In this document: in pieces, positions 39,350 to 48,557 of the stretch
Position numbering within the stretch: position 1 is the first letter of the stretch
How the letters are laid out: each line of letters begins with the position of its first letter
Source: Celerinatantimonas sp046054195
GTDB lineage: Bacteria; Pseudomonadota; Gammaproteobacteria; Enterobacterales; Celerinatantimonadaceae
NCBI RefSeq assembly: GCF_046054195.1
Contig: NZ_JBEQCS010000006.1
Coordinates: 1 to 64,000, forward strand
Length of the DNA: 64,000 bases
Reading direction: 5' to 3'
Translations under genes and position numbers: made by a program
Notes under the pieces: generated by a model
The model's input: only the letters and a program-made list of their open reading frames with translations
Database searches by the model: none
What the model was told of the DNA's origin: nothing

Positions 39350-42046
39350 ATGGCAAATTTAACCACCAATCGGGCACCGATGGATGCCCGGTTGCGGGAC
39401 GATATACTCACGCGTTTGACCCGCGACTACAACCTGCGCCCTACCAGTGGCGATAGTAACTGGTTACGTCGCGGTATTTGCCCAGCCTGCGGCAAGCCTG
39501 AGTTATACGTAAATGCGCAGTCGCCTTGGGTCATCACCTGTGGGCGTGAGGTTAAATGTGGCCAAAGCTGGCATGTTCGTGAACTCTACCCTGACCTGTT
39601 TGAAGACTGGACGCAGCGCGCACCTGCCACCAAAGCAGACCCAACCGCACCCGCAAAAGCCTATTTAAGCCAGGCGCGCGGGTTTAACTTGGCGATTCTT
39701 GCCAATACTTGGGTGCAAGAAACCTACTGGAATTTTGAACTGGGCCAAGGCTCAACCACGGTTCGCTTTAAACTGGCCAATGGTATTTGGTGGGAGCGGT
39801 TAATCGATCACCCTGCTCGCTTTGGCAAGATGAAAGCGCGCTTTACCCCGGGTAAATCCACCAAAGGGCTGGTGTGGCATCTGCCGATTCAAAACTGGTC
39901 AGCGGTGGATACCATCTGGTTGGTAGAAGGGATTTTTGATGCGATTGCGCTGGCTCACCACGGCATTACAGCGGTGAGTTTGATGAGCTGCAATAACTTT
40001 CCATTTCAATGGTTAGAACAGCTGCGCATGCGCTATAGCGAAGCAACCAAGCCGAAACCAACGCTGGTTTGGGCGCTCGATGCGGATGCCAGCCGTTATA
40101 CCGAAAAATGGGCGCGTCAGGCGCAGCAATTAGGTTTTGGTTCGTTGGCGGCGGTTCCTCCGGTGATCGGGCAGCGAAAAACCGACTGGAATGACCTGCA
40201 CCTGCGTTTAATTGGTCAACCGGCTGACATCGCCGAAGCCAGCTTTACCAAGGAGCTTGCGCAGTCATTGTATCGCGGCAGTTTGTTACTGGCAGAAACG
40301 CCCGCGAAAAAAGCAGCGTTAATGTTTCGCCATAGCCCGCAGCAGTTGGAGTTTCCGTTTGTGTTTCATAATCGCCTGTATTGGTGGAAGTTAGACGCCG
40401 AACAGATGAGCCGCAATACGGGGATTGAACAGCAGCAACTCGATACCTTTGATGATGCGCTTGATGTTACCGAACTGCAGCAATATGCCAAGGTGACACA
40501 AATTGCCAACTGTTATCCGCATGCGTTGTATTTTCAGCGCGAGCCGCACACCCAAGAAACCTGGTATTACTACCAAATTGACTTTCCGCATGATGGTGCG
40601 CCGGTACAAACTACGCTCACGGGTGCGCAGTTGGCGGCTGCACCGGAGTTTAAAAAGCGGGTATTAAGTGCCGCCAGCGGTGCGCTATTTACCGGTTCCA
40701 GCAAGCAACTCGACCGTTTAATCGAGCAGCAATTATTTGCCCTGCGCACAGTCGATACCGTGGATTTTTTAGGGTATTCCCGCGAGCATCAGGCTTATTT
40801 ATTGGGCGACTATGCGGTGCACCAGGGCCAGTTAATTCATGTGAACCCAGAGGATTACTTTGAGATTGGCCGCGAACGGATTAAAACTACGCAAAAATCG
40901 GTGCGCTTGACGCTTAATACCAAGGGCGATGATTACGTGGATAACTGGTTGGGCGACCTTTGGCGCTGCTTTGGCACGCATGGGGTGATAGCACTAACAT
41001 TTTGGTTTGGCAGTTTGTTTGCCGAGCAGATTCGCAGCCGTTATAAAAGTTACCCATTTTTAGAGCTCACAGGTGAGGCTGGCGCGGGTAAATCCACACT
41101 CATTCAATTTTTATGGAAGCTGTTTGGCCGTGATTACGAAGGCTTTGACCCATCAAAATCAAGCCCAGCAGGACGCGCGCGCCATATGGGGCAGATTGCC
41201 TCGATGCCGATTGTACTCATTGAAGGCGACCGTAACGAACCCGATCGCAACCACGCCCGCGCGTTTGATTGGGATGAGTTAAAAGATTTCTTTGGCGGTG
41301 GCACGCTGCGAACACGCGGGGTAAAAACCGCGGGCAACGAAACCTATGAGCCACCCTTTCGCGGGACCATTTGCATTAGCCAGAACGCACCGGTAAATGC
41401 CAGCGAAGCCATCCTCACCCGAATTATTAAAATGCACTTTACGCGCCCCAATGTCACCCAAGACAGCCGCGCCAGTGCCGACCGCTTAAATTTATTAGAC
41501 GTTGAACAGCTCAGTTATTTTTTACTTAAAGCCTGCCGCGCTGAAAAGCAGGTGATGGAATGTTTAAAAGAACGGCTCGCCATTTACGAGGCCAAATTAC
41601 GCGACAGCGGCACCATTCGCATTGAGCGCATCATTAAAAATCACGCCCAGTTAATGGCGCTAGTCGATGCCTTAACTTTGGTGGTTGATTTGCCCGCACA
41701 GCAACACCAGCAAACCTTGCAAGCCATTGAGGATGCCGCCCAAGACCGCCAGCAGGCGATTAGTGCCGACCATCCGCTGGTTGCTGAGTTTTGGGAAGTG
41801 TACGACTACCTTTCAACCCTTGGCCCAACGCTGCAACTTAACCATTCGGGCGATTCACACGTGATCGCCATTAACCTGAACCATTTTTATGAGCTGGCGG
41901 CCGACCATCGCCAGAACTTACCAGAGCTAAAACTGCTACGCACATTGTTAAAAGATTCGCGTAGCCACCCTTTCGTGGAGGCGAACCGTTCGGTGTACAG
42001 CGCGATTCGCAGCCGCACTGTGAAATGTTGGATTTTTCGTCGTTAG
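39350..42046 (+). CDS. P4-alpha-like primase-helicase
   Basis: 898 aa. Zinc finger near residues 39-67 (CPACGKPELY ... CGREVKCGQSW), TOPRIM/primase core (IWLVEGIFDAIALAHHGI; VWALDADAS), and a helicase domain with Walker A TGEAGAGKST (about 573-582) and Walker B MPIVLIEGDRN. It starts replication of the phage by priming and unwinding, instead of the P2 gpA rolling-circle protein. P4 alpha also binds GGTGA iterons, which matches the array at 2360-2683. C-terminal ~150 residues could be the origin-binding part. Confidence 0.85.
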   Translation: MANLTTNRAPMDARLRDDILTRLTRDYNLRPTSGDSNWLRRGICPACGKPELYVNAQSPWVITCGREVKCGQSWHVRELYPDLFEDWTQRAPATKADPTAPAKAYLSQARGFNLAILANTWVQETYWNFELGQGSTTVRFKLANGIWWERLIDHPARFGKMKARFTPGKSTKGLVWHLPIQNWSAVDTIWLVEGIFDAIALAHHGITAVSLMSCNNFPFQWLEQLRMRYSEATKPKPTLVWALDADASRYTEKWARQAQQLGFGSLAAVPPVIGQRKTDWNDLHLRLIGQPADIAEASFTKELAQSLYRGSLLLAETPAKKAALMFRHSPQQLEFPFVFHNRLYWWKLDAEQMSRNTGIEQQQLDTFDDALDVTELQQYAKVTQIANCYPHALYFQREPHTQETWYYYQIDFPHDGAPVQTTLTGAQLAAAPEFKKRVLSAASGALFTGSSKQLDRLIEQQLFALRTVDTVDFLGYSREHQAYLLGDYAVHQGQLIHVNPEDYFEIGRERIKTTQKSVRLTLNTKGDDYVDNWLGDLWRCFGTHGVIALTFWFGSLFAEQIRSRYKSYPFLELTGEAGAGKSTLIQFLWKLFGRDYEGFDPSKSSPAGRARHMGQIASMPIVLIEGDRNEPDRNHARAFDWDELKDFFGGGTLRTRGVKTAGNETYEPPFRGTICISQNAPVNASEAILTRIIKMHFTRPNVTQDSRASADRLNLLDVEQLSYFLLKACRAEKQVMECLKERLAIYEAKLRDSGTIRIERIIKNHAQLMALVDALTLVVDLPAQQHQQTLQAIEDAAQDRQQAISADHPLVAEFWEVYDYLSTLGPTLQLNHSGDSHVIAINLNHFYELAADHRQNLPELKLLRTLLKDSRSHPFVEANRSVYSAIRSRTVKCWIFRR

Positions 42047-42057
42047 GAGCACGGAAT

Positions 42058-42324
42058 ATGAAACACGTCATTGATGAGATTTTAGAAGAGCTGCGCTACC
42101 AGGGCCGCGGGAACGATTCGCTTTGGGACGCCGATGATATCGCCCGCTATATGCGCTTGTCTAAATCAACGGTGCAAGGGCGCATCATCTGCCGCGAAAG
42201 CTTCCCGCTGGCAGTACGCCTGCCCACCTCCGACACCGGCCTTGGCGGGCGCAGATGGTTGGCCAAAGAGGTCAAACAATGGGTCATGCGCCACCGAGAA
42301 CCCGCCAGACGAAGTCGAAGATGA
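42058..42324 (+). CDS. AlpA-like DNA-binding protein
   Basis: 88 aa from ATG 42058 with ribosome-binding site TAGGAGC. LWDADDIARYMRLSKSTVQG and the RRWLAKEVKQWVMRH wing form a MerR/AlpA-type winged helix. Such proteins activate integrase or act as excisionase. Last gene of the early operon. Confidence 0.8.
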   Translation: MKHVIDEILEELRYQGRGNDSLWDADDIARYMRLSKSTVQGRIICRESFPLAVRLPTSDTGLGGRRWLAKEVKQWVMRHREPARRSRR

Positions 42325-42330
42325 CAAAAA

Positions 42331-42351
42331 GCCGAGGAAACTCGGCTTTTT
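42331..42351 (+). terminator. Terminator of the early operon
   Basis: GCCGAG-GAAA-CTCGGC followed by TTTTT; strong GNRA-loop hairpin directly after the AlpA-like gene. Confidence 0.85.
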
Positions 42352-42450
42352 GGGTGGTAAACGTTGATTATTTTTCTAGACGTAGTCTATTCGCTTAAAC
42401 TAACCTAAAGACCATGCTCTTCGCTCTAATACTTCAGGACAACTAAATTT

Positions 42451-43356
42451 ATGCCACTAACAAAAACGGAATATATATTAGAGAGTATTAGCAAGATTCA
42501 TAATAAAAAGTGGGAATTTTTTATTATTACGAGAATCATTCATGCCATAAGTGATGACATAGAATTTATAACCCAGCAATTGGTAAGAAAAGCTGATGGG
42601 ACCCGAGCTCTGACCGATTTGTACTTTCCCCAATTTAATCTTCATTTAGAAATTGATGAGCTACATCATCAAAGGCAAATAAGAGAAGATGAACAACGAG
42701 AACGAGATATCATTCAAGTAACCGACCACTCCATTGAACATATAAAAGTTTCGGATCGGGACGAACCATCTACAAATAAGGAACTTAATGATATCCGCAA
42801 CGAAGTTGACCGATTTATAGAAAAAATCATGAAATTAAAAGATTCGCTGCAATCTCAAAATAAATTTGCCCCTTGGAATTTTGAAAATAAGTATCTAGCG
42901 AAATCACATATCGAACGCGGATATATATCGTTAAAAGATGATGTCGTATTTAAAACTCAAATAGAAGCAATGAAGTGCTTTGGATTCAAAGGCAAAGGAT
43001 ATCAAAAAGGCGCATGGGAGATCCCCGATGGAACACACGACTGCGTTTGGTTTCCTAGGTTATACGAACACTTTATTTGGAACAACAATCTATCCCAAGA
43101 CGGAATGCGTATTTATGAAGAAGCCTCCCATGACAAAAGCAAAATAGAGCAAGCTAAAACCTCAATTAGTTCACAGAAAGAAGAAGAAATAGAATTGGGT
43201 GAACGAAAACATATTGTTTTTGCCAAAGCAAAAGATGTTTTCGGTTTTAACTTGTTACGTTATGTCGGGACTTTTCGCATGAATCTAGATGCAAGTACAG
43301 ATACCTGCATCAGATTTGATCGCATAAGCGACAAAGAATCCATTCGGCAGTTCTAA
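42451..43356 (+). CDS. PvuRts1I-family modification-dependent endonuclease
   Basis: 301 aa. The N-terminal half resembles the Vsr-like nuclease domain of PvuRts1I/AbaSI: FIITRIIHAI, TQQLVRKADGTRALTDLYFP, QFNLHLEIDELHH and DEQRERDII, with acidic residues in the expected order. The C-terminal half (FGFKGKGYQKGAWEIPDG, ... LLRYVGTFRMN) fits the SRA-like domain that reads modified cytosine. Relatives of about this size cut DNA with 5-hydroxymethyl- or glucosylated cytosine, so it should restrict T-even-type phages. AT-rich cargo between the early terminator and int, no methylase needed or present. Confidence 0.78.
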   Translation: MPLTKTEYILESISKIHNKKWEFFIITRIIHAISDDIEFITQQLVRKADGTRALTDLYFPQFNLHLEIDELHHQRQIREDEQRERDIIQVTDHSIEHIKVSDRDEPSTNKELNDIRNEVDRFIEKIMKLKDSLQSQNKFAPWNFENKYLAKSHIERGYISLKDDVVFKTQIEAMKCFGFKGKGYQKGAWEIPDGTHDCVWFPRLYEHFIWNNNLSQDGMRIYEEASHDKSKIEQAKTSISSQKEEEIELGERKHIVFAKAKDVFGFNLLRYVGTFRMNLDASTDTCIRFDRISDKESIRQF

Positions 43357-43375
43357 TTTTACAAATCTGTTATTA

Positions 43376-44356
43376 CTACCCAAGTCGCTCGGCAATTTCG
43401 GTTGCTGTGGCATTGTAATAGATCATCAACGAACGCGGATCTCGATGACCAACCATTCTAGCTAAATCCAATACATCTAACTTTCTGGCTAAGCGCGTTA
43501 ACGCCTCATGGCGGGTATCGTGAAAAGTCATGTTACGAATGCCAGCAATCTTTAATGCTCTGCGAAACAACACACCGCAAGAGCGCTGCGGATGATGAAA
43601 AACCACCCCGTCCTTTTGCTCTTTCAGCATTTTTAACAGCTCGACCGCACGAGAAGAGAGCGGCACATTGCGGCTCGTCCCGTTTTTTGTTTCGTTAAGG
43701 GTTATATAGCGTTGGCGTAAATGCACATCAACCCAATTTAAACCCCAAATTTCACCCTGGCGCATCGCCGTCTCAAGTGCCAGCAAAAAGCCAACTGCAA
43801 TTTCCTGACGCTGAGTTTTTACCGCTTCACCATCGTTAAACTCTAAGGCGTCTAAAATTCGCTGTATTTCGAGCTCACTGATGCGTCTATCGCGTGGTCT
43901 AGGGTTTCTGGGGCGCTCCACATCGCGTGATGGATTGGTCGCTATCCATTTCCAACGTTTACGAGCCGTCTCGAGCACAACGGCAATCACATTAAGCTCA
44001 CGGTTCACCGAAGATGCCTGAACGCGTGTGAGCTCATGGGTTATCCAACGCTGAATGTCATCGACTCGAAGCTCTTTCAACGCAATGTCGGCCATCGGCG
44101 CGCGCATCAGTTTATTTAACCGAACAATCTCCCAACGATACCCTTTTTTACTCGGTGAGACCTCTTTGGCATAACGAGCAAACGCATCGCCCAGCGTCTT
44201 ACCGCTGATAATGCCATCGTCTTTGCCAAGTTCCTGCTCGATTTCGACGGCCCAAGCCATCGCTTCTATCTTTGAATCAAAGGTTCCAGAACGGGATTGA
44301 TGCTTTAAGCGCACCTGCGCGCGCCATTTTTTACCCCGCTTATAGATCTGTGCCAT
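43376..44356 (-). CDS. int: Tyrosine integrase of prophage A
   Basis: 326 aa, P2-type. N-terminal arm-binding domain (MAQIYKRGKKWRAQVRLK), core-binding domain, and catalytic domain with Arg in AMRQGEIW, Lys in LNETKNGTSR, HDTRHEA, GHRDPRSLM and Tyr in IYYNATA. All catalytic residues are present. It is transcribed away from attR, and its promoter region carries the GGTGTAAA arm sites, so integrase may repress itself. Confidence 0.95.
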   Translation of the reverse strand: MAQIYKRGKKWRAQVRLKHQSRSGTFDSKIEAMAWAVEIEQELGKDDGIISGKTLGDAFARYAKEVSPSKKGYRWEIVRLNKLMRAPMADIALKELRVDDIQRWITHELTRVQASSVNRELNVIAVVLETARKRWKWIATNPSRDVERPRNPRPRDRRISELEIQRILDALEFNDGEAVKTQRQEIAVGFLLALETAMRQGEIWGLNWVDVHLRQRYITLNETKNGTSRNVPLSSRAVELLKMLKEQKDGVVFHHPQRSCGVLFRRALKIAGIRNMTFHDTRHEALTRLARKLDVLDLARMVGHRDPRSLMIYYNATATEIAERLG

Positions 44357-44377
44357 AACCGCCTCTGGCTACAAATT

Positions 44378-44435
44378 GGTGTAAAAAGTGGTGTAAAAAT
44401 GGTGTAAAGTTCGCGCGAAAACGGCAAATTACACC
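44378..44435. promoter_or_regulatory. Integrase arm-type sites, right arm
   Basis: GGTGTAAAA at 44378 and 44390 and GGTGTAAAG at 44401 in direct series, plus an inverted TTACACC at 44429-44435. Same motif as at 2179-2198, giving five direct sites around the joined attP. Confidence 0.7.
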
Positions 44436-44524
44436 AACATACGTTGGAAATAGTATACCAAAATCGGTGCGTAACTTAATGGAATTAAAGGATTTTAACT
44501 GAATTGTCGAGAATCGACTAAATG

Positions 44525-44546
44525 AGGAGTGGTGCCCGGGGCCGGA
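44525..44546. repeat. attR: att core, right copy (right end of prophage A)
   Basis: Perfect 22-bp copy of 2117-2138. Here the identity with tRNA-Leu continues beyond the core to about 44589, so this side holds the tRNA-derived half. Confidence 0.9.
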
Positions 44547-44589
44547 CTTGAACCGGCACGAACTTGCGTTCGAGGGATTTTAAATTCCT
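44530..44589 (-). pseudogene. tRNA-Leu(UAA) 3' fragment
   Basis: Read on the minus strand it contains anticodon loop TTTAAAA, 3' anticodon strand TCCCT, long variable arm CGAAC-GCAA-GTTCG, T arm CCGG-TTCAAGT-CCGG, acceptor strand CCCGGGC, A and CCA. The long variable arm marks a class II tRNA (Leu). The 5' half is missing: upstream of the anticodon loop the sequence is an unrelated palindrome (ATTCCTC...GAGGAAT) with no D arm and no GCCCGGG acceptor strand. So the gene is broken here and probably cannot give a tRNA. Confidence 0.75.
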
Positions 44590-44746
44590 CGCTCAAGTGA
44601 GGAATATCAGACACTTAACTAGCCTATTCATAATATCATTTCCTATTTTTAATTTGTAACCTGCTGATTTATAAGCCTCCCCGTAGTTATATTATGAACG
44701 TCTGTGCTATATTTATAAGGTTTTTTTAAGCTTAAATGGAAGGGAA

Positions 44747-45625
44747 ATGAGCTCAAAAATCAAACTAATCAGTTGTGTGATTATCGCTAGTATTACCTTT
44801 TTATATATCTTCTCTATGTTTATATATCCTTTGTATATTGGAGGGATTTCGAACCTTTTAGGCGTACTCGCAGAATGGCAAACATTGAATGCAGGACTCA
44901 TAGCACTTATAGCAGCCGCAATCACAGCATATATAGCAATAAAGATAGATGCTAACGCACGAGAAAGAAATGATAACCAAATCAGAGCCGAAAATGCCAG
45001 AGAAAAGGAAAGACTTCGGCGGGAAGAACAATTACGTCAAGATCAAAGAGAAAGAGAATTTAAGGCAGCAAAAGCGATGCTCCCTCATTCCTTATCACTT
45101 ATAGCATCACATGTTGAAGATTGCACTTTCCTACTCTTACAAGCATATTTTCAGTTAATGATGAGAAATCCACAAGAATTAAATCCACCGCAAAAAACAG
45201 AGTTAGCAGAAAAATTTAAGTTATTGCAAAAACCACATGAATCCATACTATTTTTCAAAGAATGTATCATTTTAGGTAATGAAAATGAATCTCGTTATCT
45301 ATCAAAAGCATTAACTGAATTACAAATATTTTTCTCAAGAATGGAAAGTTTCGAAAAATCTTATGGCATGCATTCTTACTGGATAAAAGAAATGCTTATT
45401 TATTCAATTTATTTTTATTTTGTCATAACAGGATTATTTGATTATTCTAGAGAGAAAGGTGCAATACTACCACCTCCCACTAATAAAGATATCTATTATA
45501 TAAAACTATCTTTTGCCGATGGGGAATTTCATAAAAGTATCGAAGAACATGACGATAAAGATATTGATAAATTTATTACGGCGTATATAAATAGCGCTAA
45601 CACATGGAATAATAATCTTAGATAA
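44747..45625 (+). CDS. Membrane-anchored coiled-coil protein
   Basis: 292 aa: two N-terminal membrane helices (CVIIASITFLYIFSMFIY; AGLIALIAAAITAYIAI), a charged Arg/Glu coiled coil (residues ~75-110), then a helical cytoplasmic domain. Not recognised in detail. Proteins of this plan are frequent in phage and island cargo. AT-rich; stands alone between the broken tRNA and the HNH gene, with a ribosome-binding site GGAAGGG. The 250 nt after it hold only a weak hairpin around 45719-45744. Confidence 0.55.
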   Translation: MSSKIKLISCVIIASITFLYIFSMFIYPLYIGGISNLLGVLAEWQTLNAGLIALIAAAITAYIAIKIDANARERNDNQIRAENAREKERLRREEQLRQDQREREFKAAKAMLPHSLSLIASHVEDCTFLLLQAYFQLMMRNPQELNPPQKTELAEKFKLLQKPHESILFFKECIILGNENESRYLSKALTELQIFFSRMESFEKSYGMHSYWIKEMLIYSIYFYFVITGLFDYSREKGAILPPPTNKDIYYIKLSFADGEFHKSIEEHDDKDIDKFITAYINSANTWNNNLR

Positions 45626-45880
45626 CTAATTATTATTGATACCCGATTTTCCTAATAACCTAGCTCCTAGATTAGGATTATCAATATCAACTTTTTTCAT
45701 TATCTCAAACTTTTTTATATCTTGATTAATGCTTCTATCAAGATAATAGAAGTAGACTTTATCTTTATGCTAATGATTCTATACCTTATTTGAAAAAATA
45801 GGGAGTTGGGGCAGCTTGGACACTAAGCCAGATTTCAATTTACATCAAGCCTATTCTAGTTGAACACCATTCTCAAATAG

Positions 45881-47068
45881 TTAATGTTCTCGGTTATGGG
45901 TATCTGATATTCGTTTCAAAAGATATGGTTGAATATGTTCACAGAAATACCCTACAAAAATATTTCTATCCTCAGGAGTAACAATTTCTTGTATTCCTTT
46001 TTCTTGTGTTTTTTTGATCGCATATTCTATTGCTGATTGAATTGCTTTAACTTGTTGCCTTTTAGAATTAGATTCATCTAAACTAGCCATTATAGCATCC
46101 ATGGATTCATTAAATACTTCACTATCATAATTTTTATATTCATAACTATCATAAATATCTTGTTCTGAAATATCCAGATTAATATCTAATACCATTTCTT
46201 TTCCTGTAACAGGATTAATACAATAACTATTTGAAAAACAAGGGCCTTTATAAGAAGACGACAATAGTAGGACATATCTTACGTGACCAAAAAACTCTAT
46301 ATATGCTTTGATAAGCGGAGATCCGCTTGCATTTTCAACATAAACACAATGAAAAGGGACTCCTATAGGCCTATTCTGAATTATATCTCTCTTACTATAA
46401 TAATAACCAAAACATGCCTCTGCATCTTCTCTAAGGAAAGAAATAGCATGTTCGCATATATTGGGATTAATTCCAGAATCACTTACCATTGCCAAAGCTG
46501 ATTTTACTATAGATTTTCCTGCATCCAATCCTCCATAAGATTTCGTTATAGTAATAGGACTATCTAAATATTCTATTTTTTCTTGCCATTCGAATTGACT
46601 TAAGTCTGGTGGTGTTAATCCAGGATTTCTTTTAAGGAGCGATTTCACTATTTCTTGGATTTTCTTTTTAGCTTCTTTTTCATTTCTTGCAGAAATGTGA
46701 ATTTCTGCTTTATCAGGCGATTCTATAATTTCTATTTCAGGTCTTGTATGTTCCATACCTCCATCAGGTAATACCCTTATCTTATTTCCGTCAACAGTAT
46801 CAAAAATTTGAGCAGGGACTTTCCCTCGTTCTCGTTTTATGCCAAAAAATAAGCAGAGATCGGCAAATTGAGAACATAGAGCGACGTCCCATGTCTTTCC
46901 GGTTTTATTGTTGCATGGATCACATATAAAACCTGAAACCTTTTTCCGACCTCCAATAGCATTTGGTATTACGTGCTCTTCACTATCTTGAACAATCGGT
47001 TTTGAACAAATAGGACATACTGTCACGGTGTGCATCCTTATTAAAGATCCCTCTTTCCATCTAAACAC
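45881..47068 (-). CDS. HNH endonuclease-domain protein
   Basis: 395 aa from a GTG with ribosome-binding site GAGAGGA; an ATG at 47035 is the alternative. Zinc-linked HNH near the N-terminus: CPICSKPIVQDSEEHVIPNA (His of HNH in EEHVIP), then ICDPCNNKTGKTWD. The remaining 300 residues are unassigned and AT-rich. It could be a restriction-type or homing-type nuclease; the long C-terminal domain suggests a defence effector with its own sensing part. Confidence 0.65.
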   Translation of the reverse strand: MFRWKEGSLIRMHTVTVCPICSKPIVQDSEEHVIPNAIGGRKKVSGFICDPCNNKTGKTWDVALCSQFADLCLFFGIKRERGKVPAQIFDTVDGNKIRVLPDGGMEHTRPEIEIIESPDKAEIHISARNEKEAKKKIQEIVKSLLKRNPGLTPPDLSQFEWQEKIEYLDSPITITKSYGGLDAGKSIVKSALAMVSDSGINPNICEHAISFLREDAEACFGYYYSKRDIIQNRPIGVPFHCVYVENASGSPLIKAYIEFFGHVRYVLLLSSSYKGPCFSNSYCINPVTGKEMVLDINLDISEQDIYDSYEYKNYDSEVFNESMDAIMASLDESNSKRQQVKAIQSAIEYAIKKTQEKGIQEIVTPEDRNIFVGYFCEHIQPYLLKRISDTHNREH

Positions 47069-47125
47069 TATCCTCTCAATAACTCAAGATTCTCCCCTCC
47101 TTTGGGAGGGGAAAAGCGGAAGTGG

Positions 47126-48055
47126 TTAGTGGTGGCCTAGGTAGTGCTGGGCTTCGCGGGTGTAGTTTTTTGTGAGTTTGGCTAGATTCTCTAGCTTTTG
47201 CTCGGTTATTTCTAGGTGATGGCGGTGCGCTTGGATTTCGAAGCGGGCAGCTTGGACGTTGAAACCGGCTTTTTCGAGCACAAAGAGTAATTCATAAATC
47301 GCGGATGGGGAGTCGATGGGGTCGCCGTAGAGTAGTTTTGCGGGGAAGTTCCACGGTTTGTCGATGTTGATTTGTTTGAGTCCCCTCGCCTGAAATATTT
47401 TTTGGTGTTGTTGCCACCAACTCATGGGGTAATTCAGGTTGAGTTTTGGCGCGGCCAATGCGGCTTGTTTGCCGATAAACTCCCCTTCTATGGCATCGAG
47501 ATAATCGATTGCTTCACTCACCTGCTCTGGCAACAATTGATTGATGTGTTGAACATCGAAGCGTTGATGAACGAGTTTCCAGATATCGGGATAGATGTTG
47601 GCCACGCCCGTGGTAATGAGTCGTTCGGTGGTTTGGCGCAGTGGTGTTAGTTGTTCGGCGGTAGCAGTACATTGGCGAGTTTGAACACTGACATCTGATT
47701 TAGCTTGCCGACTAAAATAATAGTCTTCCAACTTTTCAAAAACATCCCACGCCTGATCAGTTTCTAGCATTTTGGCGTGTCTTGCAGCACCACGCTCTGT
47801 CCACAAGATCACGCTACGAGCATGTTTTTTTACTAACCCGATAGAATCGGGTCTGTTCTTAAAATTTCTTAATTCAGAATGGGTTAGCTTGAAGTAATGT
47901 TTACCAACAATAAAACGATTCTGATTATTCAAATAATTATCTGAAATGTTTTTCGATTTAGTTGCATACAGCTGGGCAAGCAGTTCTGAAGTTAAAACAG
48001 GAGTGGATTTATAAGAAATAATCGATAGGTTTTCTGCACTGATTTCATTAGTCAT
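47126..48055 (-). CDS. ORF6N-domain phage regulatory protein
   Basis: 309 aa from ATG 48055 (MTNEISAENLSI). ORF6N domain in residues 15-120: YKSTPVLTSELLAQLYATKS, IVGKHYFKLTHSELRNFKN, VLWTERGAARHAKMLETDQA and WDVFEKLEDYYF. A helical middle and tail follow. Related proteins in P4- and lambda-type prophages act as antirepressors or regulators. It is preceded by a structured leader that encodes an Ash-like peptide in the same frame, separated only by one UGA. Confidence 0.85.
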   Translation of the reverse strand: MTNEISAENLSIISYKSTPVLTSELLAQLYATKSKNISDNYLNNQNRFIVGKHYFKLTHSELRNFKNRPDSIGLVKKHARSVILWTERGAARHAKMLETDQAWDVFEKLEDYYFSRQAKSDVSVQTRQCTATAEQLTPLRQTTERLITTGVANIYPDIWKLVHQRFDVQHINQLLPEQVSEAIDYLDAIEGEFIGKQAALAAPKLNLNYPMSWWQQHQKIFQARGLKQINIDKPWNFPAKLLYGDPIDSPSAIYELLFVLEKAGFNVQAARFEIQAHRHHLEITEQKLENLAKLTKNYTREAQHYLGHH

Positions 48056-48085
48056 GATAACCCCCAAGGTAGTATCGGACTTAAA

Positions 48086-48190
48086 TCACCACCAATGGGA
48101 CCAATCACGGGTGGTGAACTGAACGAGGTTGGTCCTACCGTTACCTTGGGAACGGCCAGCCAATGAAGGCTGCCTCATCCAGCCCACCAT
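48086..48190 (-). CDS. Ash-like leader peptide
   Basis: 34 aa (MVGWMRQPSLAGRSQGNGRT then LVQFTTRDWSHWW) ending in UGA; an ATG at 48211 in frame would add seven residues. The MVG...QPSLAGRSQGN...TNLVQFTT pattern resembles the Ash peptide family found ahead of antirepressor genes. The frame continues without another stop into ORF6N. The stop-codon region lies in an inverted repeat (CACCACC...GGTGGTG), so translation of this peptide may control the downstream gene. Confidence 0.6.
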   Translation of the reverse strand: MVGWMRQPSLAGRSQGNGRTNLVQFTTRDWSHWW

Positions 48191-48211
48191 AATGACGAGC
48201 CGAATATGCAT

Positions 48212-48233
48212 AAAAAAACCAGCGAAAAGCTGG
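48212..48233 (-). terminator. Attenuator in the ORF6N leader
   Basis: On the minus strand: CCAGC-TTTTC-GCTGG followed by seven T, directly before the Ash-like ORF. It would stop most transcripts before the ORF6N gene. The stretch from here to 48557 holds the promoter region of both flanking genes and a second small hairpin (CACTGG...CCAGTG) but no gene. Confidence 0.7.
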
Positions 48234-48557
48234 CATTGCATGCCAAGGAAATTAAACGGGGGACCAATCCCGACACTGGATTTTGCCAGTGAATATTCAG
48301 CATATGAAAGTTCATGAGAAGAATCAAGAAAATTTATTAAGAAAATAGCAGACAGATTAAGATCTCCTAGATGTACGATTTTATCGTATCAATGTATAGT
48401 CATCAATGTAATGGCTCTTGGGATAGTCCAAAGCATAAAAACCGTACTAATCCACTTTATATAATTATCTCTTTAAATAAAATCTAATCACTTTAATGTT
48501 AATAACGCATGAGTTATATTAATCAGTTTAATAGATGAAAATTTTTGGCAGGCTATA

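Noticed and set aside
44530..44589. Intact tRNA-Leu gene
   Set aside because: No D arm or 5' acceptor strand follows the anticodon loop; only the 3' part is present.
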